This document shows, one piece after another, positions 10,321 through 22,935 of a stretch of DNA of 64,000 bases (position 1 is its first letter; each line of letters begins with the position of its first letter). Source of the stretch: Gamarada debralockiae (Eukaryota; Ascomycota; Leotiomycetes; Helotiales; Hyphodiscaceae); assembly GCA_002803225.1 (NCBI GenBank), contig NXFV01000959.1, forward strand, positions 1 to 64,000. The letters are read 5' to 3'. The notes under the pieces are model-generated. The model was not told where the DNA came from and did no database searches. It was given only the letters and a program-made list of their open reading frames with translations. The position numbers and the translations under genes were made by a program.

Positions 10321-10784
10321 ATATTGTATTTTGCACGGGGTTATGGGAATTGTTGAATTGAGTTGAGGCATTGAGGAACGGTGATGCGCATGGCTGGACA
10401 GTTACTGCATTAGATGTATTGCGCCTAGCTCTAGGAGTGAAGAAACAGTACAGTGTACCTGAGCTATCAAGCTACGAATTTATTTTAGCGAATAAAACTT
10501 ATGCGGTCCAAATGTTACTTTTTGCTACTTCTAACCTCTGCTCCAATTCTCCAAGTGGAGTAGGCAATCCAGTCTCATCTTATTTAGGATGATTGAGATG
10601 TTTGGAATTCAACAACTCGCATGGTGTCGAAGTCTGCAGTTCCGTACTTCAATCATTCAAGCAGTGTGATTGATGCGCCTTCTTTCCATCACTATTTGCA
10701 AACCATTTAGCTCCAGAGTCAAATCGTATTGTTTAAAATTTCAGATCATAGCTACTACATCGCCCAAATTTAGAACAAGATGGC
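10321..10784. other. convergent intergenic spacer
   Basis: 3' ends of the aldo/keto reductase and acyltransferase genes face each other. No further gene or repeat seen. Confidence 0.6.
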
Positions 10785-12384
10785 TTAAACATATCGATCC
10801 TCACAAATGCCCTCCACAACATCCACCCACCTATCCAAAAATTCTTGCATCTTGTCCTTCGGATTCCGAATCGCGTTGAAAACGAGACAGAGGGTGAGTT
10901 TGTCGTTCCAGGAGTGCGATCGTGCTGATACCACAGCTTGGCTTTGATCGGTAGCCAATTGATAACTCTCGAGCACCATCTCCAAACCCTCATACCCAGT
11001 ACCGGAAACCTTATAGCTGGAGCTTAGGAGCTGAGATCCTGGAGGGTCAGAAACGAAATATGGGCATGTGCGGGGTTTGGTTGGTGTGCCTTTGGGTGCG
11101 TTCCTGTTCACTTGTTAGCATTGTTTCTTTCGAAGAGTGCTGAGATGCGACGAGCTCTCACTTCATATTGGCCCAATTTGCGACGAAGCTCTTCGCATCC
11201 CTCTCAGTTGCTTTCGCAATTCCCCTTTTCTTTTGGATCCCTGCCCACTCGTCCCTGACGTACTTCGCAGCATTCCAAAACTTGCCATCCAGGAATAGCT
11301 CGCAAGGAACATCGATAGGCTGAATCGCGACAGCACTGTTGACATATCTCCTCTTCTCACAGTACTCTGGATACATATACCCATTCCTCAAATCCATTGC
11401 CGAACCGCTCTTATACAGATCATCGGCAGCAGGTTTGGTCTCTGCTGAGTCAAAGATAGCTTTCAAGAGCGAGGCATGAAGCACCGAGGTAAGCTTGACG
11501 CCATGGGCGCGGCCTACGTTGAGAAGCTTTGGAAGGAAGGTGTCAGGGAACGTATGAGCGACGAGCAATGTACCGCGAAGCTCGGGCGTTGGGGCGTGAA
11601 TGTCGGGACGGTAGACGGGAAGCCCTATATCGGGCTTCGCAAAGCCCTTCAAGCGGACTTTCTGGGTCTCGCCAGCAGGAAGCTCGGGCTCATCATCTTT
11701 CTCGAGCAGCAGGCTTGGAGGCAACAATCTCTCTATCTCCTTACCCCATATCATCTCCTCACCTGTCAACGGGACGGCCAACCGCTCCAGGAACTCGTTC
11801 AAAATGCTTCGGATCCCGGCGCCGTCTGTGAAGACGTGGTGGGTGTGCATCAGAACATCGAAGCTGTTGATTTCCCCCTTTTTGACGTCTTCGGGATCGA
11901 CGATAATGTACATGAGGCAGTAATCTCCGTCTTCACTCGGGATAGGCGTAGTTCGAGAAAGTTTTTCGCGGAGCGCAAGCCAGCCGCCTTCCGCTTCGAC
12001 GACTTTGACGGTTCGCTTGGCCCATGCATTGATGCCTTCGTCATCTTCGATGTCATATACAGCTTTCTCACCATCTTGAACTCGAGTGGCGATGCTAGGG
12101 TACGTCCAACGTGTTTGGATAAAGGCATCAGTGGCTCGCTGTTGAAAAGTCGTCAAGTCAAAGATCGAGGATACAGAGGAGGAGCTCTTGAGGGTAAAAG
12201 ACGCGCCGATGAACGGACAATTCTGCCCGTATAGATCTTGGTTGAAGATTACGAACATGCGCTCAAAATAAGTAAGAGCACGAGTAGTGGACGATCCATA
12301 GGAGGAAGTAGTCCACAAATACTTGGCCTCGTCCTCATTCTTGAGCAAGGCCTGGTAGGGCGACATGGTGATTGCTGACGGCAT
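10785..12384 (-). CDS. HHxxxDG acyltransferase (condensation-domain superfamily)
   Basis: Two exons, 12384-11162 and 11103-10785 (58-bp intron with a GTGAGA donor, GCTAAC branch point and AACAG acceptor), encode 513 residues. The catalytic motif HHVFTDG is at residues 182-188, as in condensation-domain-like acyltransferases (trichothecene O-acetyltransferase type, alcohol acetyltransferases, NRPS condensation domains). The His acts as general base to move an acyl group from CoA or a carrier protein to an alcohol or amine. Later segments such as LTSVLHASLLKA fit the second half of the chloramphenicol-acetyltransferase-like fold. The ATG at 12384 (MPSAITMSPYQ) is preferred; no in-frame ATG lies further upstream. 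With the reductase and P450 nearby this suggests a tailoring role, but the acceptor is unknown. Confidence 0.85.
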
Positions 12385-13470
12385 CTTTGGACTAATGGGA
12401 GGTAAAAGAAATGGCGAAGATGTTTGAATGGCAAATAAATGCAAGATTTGGTGTAGGAAAGAAAGAGAACTGGGAGGTACGGTGGGAGTCGAGGCAGGCA
12501 ATATAGATTAGACTTCTAGACCCAGGCTATCTAGAGACCAACACTCTGGGGTGGCAGGGACTTCACAATGCAAAACATTCTCGCTCTCCGTGTATCTTCC
12601 ATCTCGCTTTGGAACATGATACGGAAGTTTGTATCGGAGGGAGAACGTGGATCAAACTTACGGACTCCGAAATCATGCTCAGCCACGGCACCCGACTCTG
12701 ATCAGGCATGTGTCACGTGACCTGCTTGCGAATGACCTGTGGAGGGTGATTCTGTGTCAAAGGAGCTGGAAAGAACACTGGAAGCGCCAAACTGAGTATG
12801 ACTTGGGTCTGAATTTATGGATGGAGCTAATGGATGAGAAAGGGGTCTTGGGAGCGGCGTGCTGGCGGTGAGTGGGCACCCTCGCAGGCCAACTCATAGC
12901 CGGGTCGATAAGTCCAACCCTTGCTCTTGAAAGTGGCGTGAACATGACCATCCGTGGTAATAGCTAAAATGGGTTGAAAATTGCTGTTTCGAAAGAAACA
13001 AGAGTGCGAGAAGTTCCAGCAAAGCGTCAGGCGAGATGAGAAGACGGTCAAGAGCGGCAGAAAACGCCACCTTTCAACACTTCCTTGCTTACTGTTGCTA
13101 GGCTCGTAATTATAACCAACGAAGTATGAAGCAATTTGATGCTATAATGACCTTTTGAAGCTTCATAAATTGTAGATAAAATTCTCCCATAGCCTATTCC
13201 AAGGAATAAAGAATACAAAACGTGTTGGATTTCTCCGAAACGTCAGACTGTTGTTAAGGTTAGCGGAGATAATAAACCCAGAGTCCAATGGCTTGCAACC
13301 TTAAGCGGTCCTCAGGATATCTCAATTTCCCCACGTTTCAATCAATTGTCCTATAAAATAGTTAACCCATAAAAACTTGAGGTTTGTTTATTCAATTACA
13401 ACAAGAAAAAAGTTAAACCGGGAGTAGGGCCTCGCTATCAACGCAGAATACCATATTCCGTGAAGATAGT
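12385..13470. other. intergenic, no gene seen
   Basis: Promoter side of the acyltransferase gene and upstream region of the dead dehydrogenase. No convincing frame, repeat or RNA gene. Confidence 0.55.
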
Positions 13471-14389
13471 TTGTGTTTTCAACCACACATCCCAATCCTA
13501 ACGACCTCATTTGAAGATCAAACCATCATCGTGACCGGCTCAAACACCGGTCTTGGTCTCGAAGCCGCTCGTCACTTTGCGCGACTCGGCGCCCGCAAGG
13601 TGATTCTTGCCGTGCGTTCAATTCCTATGGGCGAGGCAGCCGCAAAGTCCATTCATGAATCAATTGGAAAGGAGGGAGTATGTGAAGTTTGGCGCGTTAA
13701 CATGGGGAATTGGGACTCGATCAAGGAGTTTGTGAAGAAAATGGAGGCGTTGGAGAGATTGGACGTCGTTGTGGAGAATGCGGGCATTGCCAAGATTGAG
13801 TGGAGTGAGATGGAGGGCATGGAGAGCACAATTGCGGTGAACGTTGTGAGGACGTTCTTGATGGCGTTGAATTTGTGGCCGTTTTTGAGAGCAGAAGACT
13901 GGTGTGACGCCGAAGTTGGTGATCACGAGTTCTGTGGTGCTGGAATCTTCGGAGCCCTCAACAAGAAAGAGTCTTCCTACATGAAGGATCGCTACAACGT
14001 CTCAAAGCTCCTTGAAGTTTTCATGGTTCGCGCGCGCTCGCCGAACGTATGAACTCCGGTACTCATGCAAAGGAGCCTGTAATTCTCAACTGCCTCAATC
14101 CAGGATTGTATCACTCGGCTCTGTCAAGAGACATGCAAGGAATCCAAAGCTTCGTCTTTGAGCTCGTGAAATCCCTGATAGCTCGAAAGACTGAAGTTGG
14201 AAGTCGAACCATAATTGCTGCTGCAGAGGTTGGACAGGAAAGTCATGGACTGTATATGAGTGAGTCTCAGGTCAGGGATCCGAGTCCATTTGTGAGGAGT
14301 GACGAGGGAAGAAGACGCAGGAGAGGGTCTATACGGAGTTGATGGCGATCTTGGAGAAGATCCAGCCCGGTATTTCGAGGAATATCTGA
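13471..14389 (+). pseudogene. short-chain dehydrogenase/reductase pseudogene
   Basis: Clear SDR pieces in the right order but in several frames. The cofactor motif VTGSNTGLG is near 13540, followed by ILAVRS and the NAG motif as VENAGIA. In another frame comes TGVTPKLVITSS, the strand that carries the catalytic Ser. YNVSK (active-site Tyr/Lys) is at about 13993, then ILNCLNPG and finally TQERVYTELMAILEKIQPG. Lesions: a frame switch near 13890 and back near 13940 with loss of the usual residues between; a CG dinucleotide gained in a CG run near 14033; and loss of one A in a GGAAGAAG run near 14310. No ATG begins the frame. The reconstructed reading would stop at 14389. The family is the fungal retinol-dehydrogenase-like type. 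Assembly error could explain one shift, hardly all. Confidence 0.85.
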
Positions 14390-14641
14390 CGAGCCCCAGG
14401 ATAATGGAATAGTCCAACTCTTAGTGTCATCAGCACAGCATCAAAACATCACTCGAGTTCGCAAGTCGACCATGATTACGTGCTAGGCGGACCACTCTTG
14501 CTCCCCTGCCCCTACTTGTAGGGAAATATATGGATTTGGAAAAACTGTTCAAATCTGCAAGCTGAATGTTTGGCAGCGCCTGACTTGTATCAACCGCACT
14601 CAAACCCCCTGTTGGATCTCTTCTATTCTCGCCTTCGCCGG

Positions 14642-14681
14642 GGTCACCGTTCCTGTTGCCCCCAGCTACTCGTAGCTGTTA
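14642..14681 (-). repeat. LTR-terminus-like fragment
   Basis: Minus strand reads TGTAACAGCTACGAGTAGCT followed by GGGGGCAACAGG, closely related to the arms of the palindrome at 4188-4464 and starting with the same TGTAACA as the intact LTR. Probably the end of a solo LTR; I could not find its partner end with confidence. Confidence 0.45.
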
Positions 14682-14689
14682 CAATAAGA

Positions 14690-17297
14690 TGCTATAGTTA
14701 AAGCGTCCGGGCTTATAACCTGTTAAAAGGTCAAAGCGATTATAACAATAGTCATAGCATATAGTACATATAGTATATTAATGAGCTTGATGAGCTTCAC
14801 AGCTTGTATTGATAGTACGAGCAGGAAGTTGATTGATAATGCATGATAAAGATAGTGATGGGGCTCTCTTAGTCCCTTTATACCACGTCACAATGCATAA
14901 GCAATTTCTGACAGGTCCGATAGGTAACCTGCCAGGTATAGACTATGAGGTAGCTAATACATAGTACTAGCTGTATACAAGGAGTGAAGAGGCTCCGATC
15001 TTCGTTCCTTAATCTGTAACGGCATGAACACTCGGAACCCCTTACTCGAGCCTTACTTCCGAACGTGCTTCTCTATTGCTAGTACCTTAGTATTCAGGGC
15101 ATTACCGTATGCTGAGAGCTACTTAAATGAGCGTCATTCACAACTTTAAACTTTATTCCGAGACAGCAATTTCAACAATCCCTACATCAACTTCAGAATA
15201 CCCGTATGTTGACCCTGCACTTCTCGCCCCTCTTATTTCATTCAACCTACATGTGGAAGTACGCTACTGGATATGTTACAACAGCTATCGACTCCTCAAA
15301 ATGACTCAAAAGCAGCCTTCACCGTAGGCAAACCTAGACAAATTCCCCACTGTCACAGACCCTTATCAGAACTTCACAATCTTTGCTAGTGACTATAGTT
15401 GTAACTATTTCACTTTCCGCGGTCAGGAGTTTACATCTCGGGTAACCTCCTATTGCCGGTATCGACTTTGTCTTTGCCACGCATGGCTCGTATGAGATTG
15501 GGAAGGCATATTCGGAATAGAATACTGGACACTTATGAGTGAGATTGAGTGTTACTTCATTGGGAATGCGTGTGATATGCTACTAACTAATGGTCAGATA
15601 CATTTGTGTGGCAGCGGAATAGAGGGCTGCGCCGGTGTTGAAGAGGGAGGAGTTTGGGGCGATTTGAAGGAGAATTGAGATGGAGAGGGCGCGGAAGTAG
15701 GGGTTGGATGAGATGCGGGAGGTGGTGTAGAAGTTCATGTAATGATGGCGCTGCTCGGAGGTGATAATATGAGAAGTCTGATCAAGATTCGATAGTAATA
15801 TGGATTCTGGGGAGGTAGCGGAACTTTGGAAACATAATGGTAGTAATGAGCACTCTGCGGAGTTATTAATGAGAAATCTGTATGGCTTCAATTCATGCTT
15901 ACTAGTAATTTATCGCAGTAACTTGCATGTGTACACGGCCATAGACGTAACTTAACCCCCATATGAAGGCAACACAGATTTTGCAACGCCACCAGCTCCG
16001 TGTGGGTGTGGTTGGGATTTGGTGCATGCAATCTGAACTTTTAGGCAACAACATTTGATGGGATATAAACACAATTTAGTTACACAAAAATCCTCACAAA
16101 CGCTGCGACCTGATTCGAGATATATTAAGGCATTTCTCACGTGCAAAGTCTGCCTCGTCTCCCCAAACTAGAGTGTCAAATATTAATAGCACTCAATGTC
16201 ACTGGGCTATCTTAGTTCTATCATCGCCTTCCCCTGCTGCGGGAAAATTAATCTAGGTTCTTGGAACGCTGTTTACGAGGTACGTTCTCGATTTCAAGTC
16301 CAACTACAATCTCTCTACTATTTCTGAGAAGTTGGAAAAGGATCTCCTGGCTAAAGTTGAGGATGGATATACCGCGGGTTGGGACGGATATGAAATCCGA
16401 GTACGCACGTCACACCTCGAGATGGGATGGAAAGGGCGGTGAAGAAGATTGATGCGCTGGGCGTGAGCAAGGAATCGTTGAATCCTAACGCGGTTTGACT
16501 GCTCCAATCCAAAGAGAACACAGGGCTCCCTGGCAGTTTGCTGACTGCAGGGTCGAAGATGTCAGGAGTGAATGAGAGAATACGTGGAAGCGTTGATTCA
16601 AAAGGAGATCCTATCGGAGAGTGCGCTATTTTCTTGATGAAGTAAAGGCTCTCGAAGTTCTAATCCCTGAATAGGAGGACGCGATTGAATGACTACCTGA
16701 GCTCAATTAAAGACGGCAGGGAACAGCGAACTATTTGATCAGGCGTCGTGCCATCCATCCTCACATTACTATGTTGTAGATCAATTGATGCATATACATC
16801 GCAACTAACTTATCTCTCCGTAAAGTAGCACAATCGATTCCAACAATGACCTCAGTGGGAGTTATGATTTAATCCTACTTTAACCATGCTGTCGTTAGCC
16901 TCATCGGATGGACAATCTCAACCTCTCAAAGATTTCCCATCGTGCATGCTGAAGATAAATGAGGTATCAATGGGCCGACGACCATATTGTACTGCTCCCA
17001 ATCATGAACGTTGCTCGTGTGACGCTAGTCCTGATCTTTGACCGGTGGGCATAGGAGCTGCTCAATACGATTGCAGTTTTGCCACGTGTCTGAGAAACAG
17101 AGCTTCTATGTTTTCACGTACTCGGTGACAATTCATGTGTTCGGAATACGCTGTTTATGGGTTCTTGCGAGCTACCAACTTTTGGCGGCTCTTTATCATG
17201 AAAGTCGATTTAAGGCAGTGATGTTCGCGGACTAAAATGTTGTGCGTCCTGGTACTACTTACGAAACATTGTGGCTTATATTGAGATAGGGATCGCC
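14690..17297. other. gene-poor region with coding remnants
   Basis: AT-rich in the first part, no complete gene. One remnant at about 16280-16498 (plus) reads VLDFKSNYNLSTISEKLEKDLLAKV... and, after a frame shift near 16425, AVKKIDALGVSKESLNPNAV then a stop; it looks like the C-terminal end of a lost gene that I cannot name. Nothing else is supportable. Confidence 0.45.
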
Positions 17298-20223
17298 ATG
17301 GCCTCGCCCTCGCTAAAGCGAGCCTACCAAGCATCTGCACGGCAATGGTCTCAGCCTCGCCCTGATCCAGGCAAATTTTACAACGACAACAAAGATCTAA
17401 ACAACTACGCAACAACTCCAGGATCAGTTCCAAAGCGACAGCGGAGACAGCTGCCAGACTACCCACGGACTGCGAAACCGATAGAATACCCAGTCAACGA
17501 TAGACACGCTCATCCTGATGAGCAGGGCTGGACAGCCTTGTCTGAAGTTTCTGCGATCGTGTCTCCTCGGAATCTTACAAATCAACCCCGCGAGTTGAGG
17601 AGCATCGATAAGCTTGGAGGCTCTCATGTATACTCCCTACCGCTATTCTCTACGACTCATTTGCCTACTTGGCCCACTGACATGTCTGGTGACCAATTCA
17701 GTCAATCGCAGGCTGAATGCAGCGCTGCTACAATAGCACCGTCGACAGCATTCTCATATGGGGTGCCAGAGTCGATACAATCGGATTCAGGGTCGCTGGC
17801 AAACTCCAGTGCCTATGCTGAGATGTCTATGGATTCATTTCTTGATGACATATTCAGTGTTGTCCACGAATCTGATGGTTTTGGCCCGCTGGGCAGTATT
17901 GGATCCTTGGGTTTGGGAGGATGGGTGGAAAACATAGATCGACCCCGTCAACCCTACCCTCAACCAATGTGGAATGACCTTTTATTACTAGACCAGTCTC
18001 GTGAGCATTACACTGATAATGGTGAGTCCCATTTTGGGTGTAAAACAATAATGTTAACGCTGTTCAGGCCTTTGGAAAGTCCCGCATTCGACAAATCACG
18101 ACCTGCCCCTCCACCACACCGGACCCCACCACATTGAACTCGGCCCATCAATTGCCCCTACACAGCCCGACTCGATACTAGAGACACAATATCAGTGGCC
18201 ACCAACAACAACCGACTCAACCTCGTGGGATGGATTTCATACTTTAGAAGGCAATTTTGTGCCCGAGGATTCACAGCCCCAGGAAATGTGCACTGTCAAG
18301 CCATGTATGACTAGCTATGGAGTTCAGACATCATTTAAACCTACGAGCGAATCGCACCTATTGTCTTCATCAACTTGCAGCTCGATGATTTCCCAACCGG
18401 AATCTCCTAGTCTCATACTAGCAAGTTCTTCCAACTCATCAACACCGCAAGAAAAATTCCCCAGGATACTTATTCCGAAGCTGAAGAACGGCCCCAAATC
18501 GTATGACAACTCGCAGACAAATCTGAAAGACGCTTTAACAGAACCTACCAGGGCAATGCACATTCCGCAACCCATCAAGTGGGACCACACATCAGCATCA
18601 GAACTTAGTGGACAGAGTGTCAAAATCCACCGGAAAGTGGGTCGTCGAAAAGGCCGCCTAGATCCTGTACGAGCTAGGAAAGTACAGGAGATAAGACGTA
18701 TACATGCGTGTATGGCATGTTGGTTATTAAAAATTCCCGTAAGTATAAGTGCCTCTTTTTGGATAGGTGCCCTACTGATGCTTGATGCCTATTTAGTGCA
18801 CTGCAGGTGATATATGTCTCCGTTGTAAAAGCTTGAAAGCCACGACCTTAGCGCCTATAATTTGCACAAGGAAACATTTAGAGGATTATGCTGAACTCTT
18901 CTTCCCAGGTGAGCCATTGAGCGGTTCAACATAAAACGTGGAAATCGGGCATTTGGTTGATAAGTCATAGAAATTCTCGTGTTTCACCTTCGACAATCAG
19001 CTGTTGAAAACTTGACTAGTGATCTCAGCAAGGGATTCGTCATTAACGACGTTGAAGCAGACCTCACTTGTGGCTCTGGTCATCTGCCGATAACACTGAC
19101 AGTGGCTGAGTTTGCTCCGGCAAATCCAAAGGTTTCATATATCCATACAATCACTTATGGACCAGGAGACAAAGTAGCTATGTTCGCTCAGCGGTATCCC
19201 CCACCGATGGCATTACGGAATTATTCCATGGGTACTTTGGTAGACAAATGCCGAACATACGTCAAGTGTCTAGCTAGAAGTCAACGAGATCTCTCAGGAA
19301 TGACCCCAAAAAATATGAACGAAATCTCTAGGAAAGTACTAGAAACTATCAGTCGGTATCATAGATCAACTTGCCCGTCAAGAAATGTAAGTTCTCCTCT
19401 CGAAGGATTTGAACTATGAAATTTACTGAAATTTCGTTCAGACCCCCCTTCTCGACAAAGCGATAATGCTCTATAATGCCCATTATTTTATGGGAAGGAC
19501 TGTCCAGTTTACAGACAAAACTGCGGATAAAATAGCTTCGACTCTTCGGCAGCCTATTACAAGACCATATGAGTACTCTTTAATCTCCAGGCTATTGAAC
19601 CGGCAGATCAAATCAGCCATGCACTGTCTGCTTCGCGATTTAACAAGAGAAGTCCTTGAAGAGCTTGAGAAAGATCTGAAGACGAGAAGCAAAGCTGTTT
19701 GGGCCACAAGTTTCTGCGTAATTTCGATTATTTGCATCTGCATGGAAGACGTTCAAGTTGCCATCAACGGTTTAATCATGGATATGAAAGTGAACCATTC
19801 TGAGAGCCACATCGCATCCTCGGAAGAGTGCATCGAAATCTGTCGAAAGCTGGACGACATACCTTTTGAACACGCTGTCAGACTCTTTCATGGCATCTAT
19901 AAAACCCAAAAGGCACCGTCGACTCACCGGAATGACCATATCTATAATCCAATTCGAGACGGCGCACGAATAGACTTCAATGAGGATCTGGACCAGGAAT
20001 CTGCGGACTTAGTGAATGACGTTCGGAAGATACTTCATGATCATTGTGAGCATCCTTCTCCGTGGAGATTTTGAGCTAACAAATTGCAGATGCTGACCTT
20101 GCAGAAAGGGCACGAGTCCCTTCGTTCGATTTTGGCCTTGACAACTTAAAACAGCACATGATCTTTCGTGAAAACAACTCAGGCAGGCTTCTCTCAACTT
20201 TCTTGAAGTCGTTCAAGGATTGA
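17298..20223 (+). CDS. Zn2Cys6-like fungal transcription regulator, six exons
   Basis: Exons 17298-18021, 18068-18738, 18797-18908, 18971-19386, 19442-20045 and 20090-20223 join with consistent phases and GT-AG signals into 886 residues. After a long low-complexity N-terminal half (Ser, Pro, Gln, Thr-rich, acidic patches, fitting an activation region) comes a basic segment GRRKGRLDPVRARK and a Cys cluster at residues 456, 459, 466, 472, 475 and 488. Its CX2CX6CX5CX2C spacing matches Zn2Cys6 binuclear clusters, except that the last gap is 12 residues and not 6-8. The cluster is split by the second intron. The C-terminal part is helical with no named domain. Unlike typical Zn2Cys6 factors the cluster is central, a layout seen in a poorly characterised fungal group. 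Location suggests it could control the neighbouring metabolic genes; that is inference. Confidence 0.8.
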
Positions 20224-22935
20224 AAACCGAAAATGATCCGAAAACCTCACGCCGTGCTTGCCACATCTCCAGTCGCTACCAGGTCACTGATATACTGAAA
20301 TGACGACACGAGCCTAAAATTTAGGCACCCTTCTGTCTGCCTCATTCTGCCTTTACTACAGGCAGTCTTGTTCGGCGGCCCTACGTCGGGCTACCTGGAT
20401 CCCGTGACGACAACAGAAAATGCCTATCATGTTTTTTGTAGGACTCATGACCATACAAATAAGGCCGAACTGGACTTGGTGACAGGCCGTGTGGGCGTGA
20501 GTCGGTAATTATGCGTTGGTTCGAGAAGCAGCAGCCGAGCCAACAGCACATTAGTGCAATGCGACGCCATGCAGATAAATCCTCTGCCGTTCGCACTGGT
20601 ATTAATTCCGGCATGCTGCGTACCAGCTGAAGTATGAAAGTAAGACATTGGAAGGCCTGGTGACAGCCTTCGGGGTCAGGCATCAACATCGGAACATACC
20701 TTCAAGGGTGAAGGAGATCACGAATGGGTGTCGTGCTGGACCGTGCATGAACTGTAGATGCTTGACGTAATATTGGCTGGGAAGTCATACTGCAGTATCG
20801 CAAAGTCTACTCGTAGGAGACCATGTAAACTACGAAGGTACAAGTAGCGGGGGAAGCGGGGGAAATTTTGTCTTTGGGGCAGATTGAAAAGCTTGGATAA
20901 TCAATTCTACTGTGCCGTACTTCGTATCCGACCGTCGCAGTTGTGCCCCATACTCGAATCACAGTGGAACAACCAATGTGAGCATCCCTTTTCACATGGC
21001 GATTATGCTAAAATTTTGCGGTGCAGAGCGGGATGATTATCCCCTGTGCCTTTTGCAGCGTGACCTGCGGTCACTCTTACACTCGCACTAGCGGCCGCTA
21101 GCACAGAATATTCCCTCTGTTGCACAGAATGTATCTTACTTGAATCATGGTCAAATTGAATAAAACCTTGAGTGATCTCTATCTCTGCTTCTGGACACTT
21201 ATTCGGGAGTCTCAGTTTGCATTGTTTAGAGCGTTTGCTGTTGTTTCTTCTATTGGCCCCCTGACGTCAGTGTTTTTCAAGATGGAGGTGCGTGAACCGC
21301 CTAACCTTTTCTTACTGGAAAGAGATTGGGAGATGCTGGAATGGCCAATTTTATGATCAGCGGCCCAATTAACTGACAGAATATAATGATTAAAGTTTCC
21401 GATTTTGATAATCTTTATTGGTGTCTTATACCCTAATATGCAATCAAGATCCAAGGTGATTGTTTGGTGCTGCGGGACGAACGACAAAGCGGCGTGCGTG
21501 CGTGTGCATAGACGCATGGTCTTGTGCAGCGAACAATGCGGACTGCAGATGACTCGTCTCCGAAATTTAGGGACAATTACACAGCAATTTGTTTTATCAG
21601 GGAGCTCCTCATCGCGGAGATGAATCTTCTCTGTTTCGCTTGTTCAATGGAATCAGTGTCGAAATTTCTTTCTAGGATAAGGAGTTGTAACTGGGGAGCG
21701 GTAGCGTTTGCGTGGTCTAAGCAGAGCAGTCTACAGTTCACAACGTCTACACCACGAATAACGGAAAGACTGTTTCTGTAGTTGCTGTGGCAAATTCCTT
21801 GTTGATATCACGCGCCAAGCGCTTTGTAGCTTAATAAAACGCTTCCACAACTACATTTCACGTAATTTGATCAGCCAAGGGATATTCACGAGACGGTTAA
21901 CATAGCGCAGAGACATACGAGGCGATCCGTAAGGCGATCCGTAAGGCAATCCGTAAGGCAATGTATTGAAATATTGGCATTTGCCTCATGAAGTTGCCTT
22001 GCTGCCTGCTCACAAGACGAAGCCAAATTCAGATGCCGAGGACGGACCCGCCAATCATTCTACTCGGAAATTTGAGAGCGGTACCGGACCAGTGTTCCCT
22101 TCTTCTCATCTCGTCTCATATTCCTCAACTTAATGGTCGCACACAGTGCCCTTACAGTGTCTGCGATCGGATCCCGGTATGCCGATGTAAGAGTTTCCGA
22201 GAGGTCTTCCCCTCATATTTAACCAGAAATAGCAGAAATGTAATTTGCCGGTTAGGAAGGTCGTTCATTGCAATACGTTACAAATGAACTTGTGAACTAG
22301 ATATGACCTCATAGAGCTCCGGAGTCTGAGACCGCGAGTGCAGGTCTTGTCCACCTTACTAAACCCCTACCAGGCGATGGGGAACACGCGAACGAAACAA
22401 TAGAATATTGGTTTCTCGGATCTAAGCCCCTAAAAGGCCGAGCTTGAATAATGAAGTTTGATGAGCCACATTGGGAACGCTGAATACCTCGCCCATGAGG
22501 AGTTATGAGAAAATGTGATATTGATATGCGCAGAGTCCAGAGATGTTCTGTCTCGTCAGATCCAGTGTAGACAGTGCTTTGAAAGCAGGGGACGGATCCT
22601 TCTCAAATGGTGTTGGGAGTAACTCAGTCGGATCTGAGCTGTGACACAATATGCCGGCGGATGGGATGCTGGAAGAACACTCCAGATTCTGAGGTTGTGC
22701 CACTAGTTTCCAATAGTCACTAGCCCTGAACATTCCGTGGTACCATATATATTTAGGCCCATAGGATTTCATGCGACACGTTAATTATCGCACGTGTTGA
22801 TGGACAGCGCTTGTCCGGAGGCCGATAAAGCTAATAGCGGTCAATGCTAGACTCTTGGTGTCACACCTGGCTGACATGCCATAAATTCAAATAACGCCTT
22901 CCAACAACTTATTCCACACTACCTTCTTGTTCATA
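20224..22935. other. intergenic, no gene seen
   Basis: No protein-like frame despite 2.7 kb. Contains one short tandem repeat (21921-21956). The sequence is not unusually AT-rich. Confidence 0.5.
21921..21956. repeat. 12-bp tandem repeat, three copies
   Basis: Unit GGCGATCCGTAA, third copy GGCAATCCGTAA, followed by a partial fourth. Confidence 0.85.

Noticed and set aside
11476..12234. 252-codon plus-strand frame
   Set aside because: Lies entirely antisense to the acyltransferase exon, whose catalytic motif and intron are convincing.
20381..20689. 102-codon minus-strand frame
   Set aside because: Contains no motif and is not conserved-looking; an overlapping frame of similar size exists, as expected by chance.
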